DNA of 8,262 nucleotides, taken from Methanoregula sp. UBA247. Lineage in GTDB: Archaea; Halobacteriota; Methanomicrobia; Methanomicrobiales; Methanospirillaceae. The position numbers and the translations under genes were made by a program. This document shows positions 6,748 through 8,262 of this stretch, piece by piece. Within the stretch, counting starts at the first letter, position 1. Each line of letters starts with the position of its first letter. The stretch is from positions 1-8,262 of the forward strand of contig DADR01000043.1 in NCBI GenBank assembly GCA_002495055.1, given 5' to 3'. Below the pieces are notes generated by a model. It ran no database searches. It was not told where the DNA came from and saw only the letters and a list, made by a program, of their open reading frames with translations.

Positions 6748-7516
6748 CCCTCTCCGAACGGACCCTGTAGTAGGAGAAGAGGTCATCGCCCCAGGCGAGG
6801 GCGGAGGGGTCTGTGCTGACCAGATCCCTCTTCGAGTCGAACACATCGTTGTGGAAGAACAGGGAGAGGGAGAAGTAATGTTCGGTCACGATGAATGCGA
6901 AATGGATGTCCCCGTGATAGACATACAGCGAGGCGTTGCCGTACTTCAGTCCTTCCTCCAGGTACGGATAGTATTCTTTCTTGATCTTGTTGAAGGCGTT
7001 GTTCGTCAGGATCAGGGAGATGTCCTTGCCGTGCTGTGCGCCATCCAGGAAAAACTGCGGATACCGCGGATGGACGATGGGCGAGATCCCCTTCACGCTG
7101 GACGACTGCCGGATGCTGTTGAGGAACTGTGCATGCGGCTCGAAGCTCTCCTCCATAGCGCACTCGATGACATTGAGGCTCTTCAACTCAGAGAAACGCT
7201 TGAGCAGATCGAAGGGGATGGCGCCGATGTTATGCTCCTTCCAGAACTTCTTGTTGTTGTCAAGGGACGCGAGCGTGGATACCAGCGGTTCCATGAAGTA
7301 CACTATGAGCATGCCAAGGTCGCTCAGGCGGTAATCCTTGCCCGAACGGATGACCAGCCCTTCATTCTCGAGGATGTGGATTTGCGGCAGCATACCGCTG
7401 GAGGTCACCTTTAGACTTGTCTTGATCTCCTCCCATGTCCGTGGCCCGCTCTTCAGCAGGAGCAGGAGATGTTTCCTTTTATCCGAGGAGAAGATGACGC
7501 CCGTGAGGTCCCCCAT
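6722..7516 (-). CDS. wHTH transcriptional regulator with FilR1 domain
   Basis: This is a DNA-binding regulator of the methanogen family that joins an N-terminal winged helix to a C-terminal FilR1 (formerly DUF1724) domain. The winged helix covers about residues 5-70: GDLTGVIFSSDKRKHLLLLL, then WEEIKTSL, MLPQIHILENEGLV and YRLSDLGMLI. The FilR1 part covers about 120-250 and is recognised by NNAFNKIKKEYYPYL, YHGDIHFAFIVTE, SLSLFFHNDVFD and DPSALAWGDDLFSYY. Length (264) is normal for the family. ATG at 7514-7516 is preferred over the in-frame ATG at 7526-7528 (four residues longer), because a strong TATA box centred near 7544 predicts transcription start at about 7518, giving a leaderless message. 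Targets are unknown. Members are linked by name to filament formation and methanogenesis control. Neighbours are the convergent UbiA gene and a divergent 5S gene. Confidence 0.9.
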   Translation of the reverse strand: MGDLTGVIFSSDKRKHLLLLLKSGPRTWEEIKTSLKVTSSGMLPQIHILENEGLVIRSGKDYRLSDLGMLIVYFMEPLVSTLASLDNNKKFWKEHNIGAIPFDLLKRFSELKSLNVIECAMEESFEPHAQFLNSIRQSSSVKGISPIVHPRYPQFFLDGAQHGKDISLILTNNAFNKIKKEYYPYLEEGLKYGNASLYVYHGDIHFAFIVTEHYFSLSLFFHNDVFDSKRDLVSTDPSALAWGDDLFSYYRVRSERVTSLEDSG

Positions 7517-7536
7517 AATTAAAATCATAGGCCCGG

Positions 7537-7550
7537 TTTATTTAAATAAT
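7537..7550 (-). promoter_or_regulatory. TATA box of the regulator gene, possibly shared with 5S rRNA
   Basis: The near-palindromic TTATTTAAATAA lies about 28 bases upstream of ATG 7516 on the minus strand, the ideal archaeal distance for a leaderless start. Because it is nearly symmetric, it could also drive the plus strand, starting around 7570 and giving a 5S precursor to be trimmed at about 7611. TTTAAGG at 7565-7571 is a weaker plus-strand alternative. Confidence 0.55.
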
Positions 7551-7610
7551 ATAGGTGGTCCCGGTTTAAGGTATTGAGGAGTGCAGTTCTTATCCGGACC
7601 TTGGCTTTGG

Positions 7611-7738
7611 GTAATAGCGGCCATAGCAGTCGGGACACACCTGGACCCATTCCGAACCCAGCGAGTTCTCGCCGACTCACGTAGTATGCTGTACTGAGGT
7701 ACGCGAGTCCTTGGGAACCATACCAAGCTGCTATTACC
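7611..7738 (+). rRNA. rrf: 5S ribosomal RNA, apparently not linked to 23S
   Basis: The segment shows the archaeal 5S fold. The ends pair as helix I (GGGTAATAGC with GCTATTACCC, so the mature ends lie close to 7611 and 7738). GCGGCCATAGC follows the 5' end. Helix II is AGTCGG with CCGACT. Helix III closes with CTGG/CCAG around ACCCATTCCGAAC. GTATG/CATAC and GTACGCGAG...TTGGGAACC form the remaining arms. Length is about 125-130 bases, normal for 5S RNA, which sits in the large-subunit central protuberance. No 23S sequence precedes it: the upstream neighbour is the divergent regulator gene. This copy is therefore expressed from its own or a shared promoter. Exact ends are uncertain by a few bases. 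Confidence 0.92.
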
Positions 7739-7760
7739 CTTCTTAGCATCGAAAATCAGT

Positions 7761-7783
7761 TTGTTTTTGTTGGATTTTGTTTA
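7761..7783 (+). terminator. Oligo-T terminator after 5S rRNA
   Basis: Three T-rich runs (TTGTTTTTG, GGATTTTG, TTT) follow the 5S 3' end by about 20-45 bases. Tandem T tracts are the usual archaeal termination signal for stable RNA genes. Confidence 0.6.
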
Positions 7784-7799
7784 AGGAGCGGAAGCTCTT
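7784..7799 (+). other. Short hairpin with GGAA tetraloop
   Basis: AGGAGC and GCTCTT (one G-U pair) flank a GGAA loop of the GNRA type, directly after the T tracts. It may be part of the 5S trailer or a backup terminator. It is small and could be chance. Confidence 0.25.
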
Positions 7800-7805
7800 A
7801 TTCCG

Positions 7806-7910
7806 TCATTCGTATCGTAACGATGGATACCGGCAGGTTCGCGGCCTGAAATGAGATTTCATCACCCCCCATTCGTATGCATCTTTCCTGATCCTGCTCC
7901 TGCTATTCAT
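7806..7910 (-). CDS. Possible 34-residue small protein
   Basis: On the minus strand, ATG at 7908-7910 is preceded 3 bases upstream by GGGAGGTGA, a near-perfect archaeal Shine-Dalgarno, and further up by TTATAAATA. The frame starts MNSRSRIRKDAYEWGVMKSH, is basic, and stops at 7806-7808. The left copy keeps the same ribosome site and frame (from ATG 54-56, running off the window), with an in-frame loss of four codons. Against it: all three substitutions between the copies within the frame change the amino acid, no family is recognised, and the TATA box sits so close that the ribosome site might not be transcribed. Treat as a weak candidate. Confidence 0.2.
   Translation of the reverse strand: MNSRSRIRKDAYEWGVMKSHFRPRTCRYPSLRYE
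7847..7861. promoter_or_regulatory. Inverted repeat, candidate operator (right copy)
   Basis: TGAAAT-GAG-ATTTCA is identical to the repeat at 5-19. It lies about 80 bases upstream of the TATA box of the membrane-protein gene, further than a typical archaeal repressor site, so an activator site or a site for the opposite strand would fit better. Confidence 0.35.
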
Positions 7911-7930
7911 TTTCACCTCCCAGCCACTGC

Positions 7931-7941
7931 ATATTTATAAT
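7931..7941 (+). promoter_or_regulatory. TATA box of the membrane-protein gene
   Basis: ATATTTATAAT is centred near 7936, giving an expected start around 7962 and a leader of about 14 bases before ATG 7976. The box is nearly symmetric and reads ATTATAAATAT on the other strand. The left copy keeps it as ACATTTATAAC (76-86). Confidence 0.5.
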
Positions 7942-7975
7942 CCCCTGCAGGCAATCGGGAATACTGGGCAGTATT

Positions 7976-8262
7976 ATGAAAAATTCCTGTGCAGGTATGG
8001 TAAAACCCATCATTATCGGGGGCATTCTCTTTGCAATTGCCTCACAGATCATTCTGATGGGCGAGGTGATTGCGACCATGGACATCTACATGATGCCCGA
8101 ATATTTCCCGGTCTGGAGCACGCTGATGATGCCGGACATGGGTCCGCCCCCGGCAATTTTCTACGCGATCAGCATCAGTGTCTCTGTCGGCCTTGCGCTG
8201 CTCTACAGCACTGTCTATGGAATTCTGCAGAATGGGATACCCGGGACGGGTCTTCGCCGGGG
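7976..8262 (+). CDS. Small multi-pass membrane protein, 3' end outside the window
   Basis: Ninety-five codons are visible with no stop before the window edge. After a short polar start (MKNSCAGMVKP) there are two hydrophobic spans: about residues 11-27 (PIIIGGILFAIASQIIL) and 64-82 (IFYAISISVSVGLALLYST). Between them is a Met- and Pro-rich loop (DIYMMPEYFPVWSTLMMPDM, then GPPPA). ATG 7976 is chosen because the duplicated left copy preserves it with the first five codons. ATG at 7997 (MVKP) is a possible alternative start. I do not recognise a named family; it resembles uncharacterised small membrane proteins of methanogens. Its promoter and start were duplicated to the left end of the window, where the gene body is lost. 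Confidence 0.7.
   Translation, partial: MKNSCAGMVKPIIIGGILFAIASQIILMGEVIATMDIYMMPEYFPVWSTLMMPDMGPPPAIFYAISISVSVGLALLYSTVYGILQNGIPGTGLRR

Larger units (their letters stand above)
7843..7990 (+). repeat. Right copy of the duplicated promoter/gene-start block
   Basis: This is the direct-orientation partner of 1-136, with about 92 percent identity by hand alignment. It carries one extra 12-base segment (ATCCTGCTCCTG), which is two further units of a 6-base nTCCTG repeat. It runs straight into an intact open frame, so this copy is the functional or parental one and the left copy the decayed one. The match ends at 7990, five codons into the gene. Confidence 0.9.

Noticed and set aside
6617..7414. 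Long open frame of 265 codons on the plus strand
   Set aside because: It is antisense to the regulator gene, whose product matches the wHTH-FilR1 family over its whole length. The plus-strand frame is a composition artefact of GC-rich coding DNA and matches no recognisable family.
7831..7860. GCAGGTTCGCGGCCTG resembling a tRNA T-arm
   Set aside because: Only a short CAGG/CCTG stem is present. There is no acceptor, D-arm or anticodon arm at tRNA spacing.
1..7990. Flanking repeats as the terminal repeats of a composite transposon
   Set aside because: The repeats are promoter and gene-start sequence, not insertion-sequence ends. The transposase remnants inside are truncated and not placed at both ends, and the interval contains apparent host genes and a 5S gene.
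7903..8085. 60-codon minus-strand frame opposite the membrane-protein gene
   Set aside because: It is antisense to a gene with a clear membrane-protein pattern, and in the left copy the same frame contains a stop.
1..8262. CRISPR array or toxin-antitoxin pair
   Set aside because: No regularly spaced short repeats and no recognisable paired small toxin and antitoxin genes were seen on either strand.

Overview
The window looks like a chromosomal segment of a methanogenic archaeon, most likely in or near the Methanomicrobiales. Four things support this: a complete archaeal-type 5S rRNA gene, a regulator with the methanogen FilR1 domain, a divergent UbiA-type membrane prenyltransferase of a kind I associate with methanogens, and archaeal TATA boxes and oligo-T terminators. 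Species cannot be named from the sequence alone.

Layout, left to right. Bases 1-136 are a diverged copy of a promoter and gene start that recurs at 7843-7990. It is followed by two broken transposase remnants on the minus strand: an IS256-type N-terminus at 137-258 and a DDE (rve) core at 307-486. Then comes a two-gene minus-strand operon. The upstream gene (3361-5550) encodes a 729-residue protein with two copies of an unnamed Cys- and Asp-bearing module. The downstream gene (612-3317) encodes a 901-residue protein with an IPT/TIG domain, an M6-like metallopeptidase domain (HEVGH) and Ig-like C-terminal domains. A 43-base spacer holding a stem-loop separates the two genes, and a T9 tract follows the second.

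A 348-base intergenic region with inverted repeats and AT-rich promoter candidates separates this operon from a divergent UbiA-family gene (5899-6747). The UbiA gene runs into, and overlaps by 26 bases, a convergent wHTH-FilR1 regulator gene (6722-7516). To the right of the regulator is a 5S rRNA gene with no 23S gene beside it, then T-rich terminator sequence, then the right copy of the duplicated block. That copy leads into a membrane-protein gene cut by the window edge.

The peptidase/module-protein pair is the accessory cargo of the window and the best candidate for an undescribed system. It lies with transposase debris between two diverged direct repeats of the same gene start. Neither protein shows an N-terminal signal peptide, and the peptidase has an unusual third zinc-ligand region. 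The shared operon suggests a joint role, but the sequence does not say what it is. The UbiA gene, regulator and 5S gene look like ordinary host genes, and spot counts show them to be more GC-rich than much of the operon.
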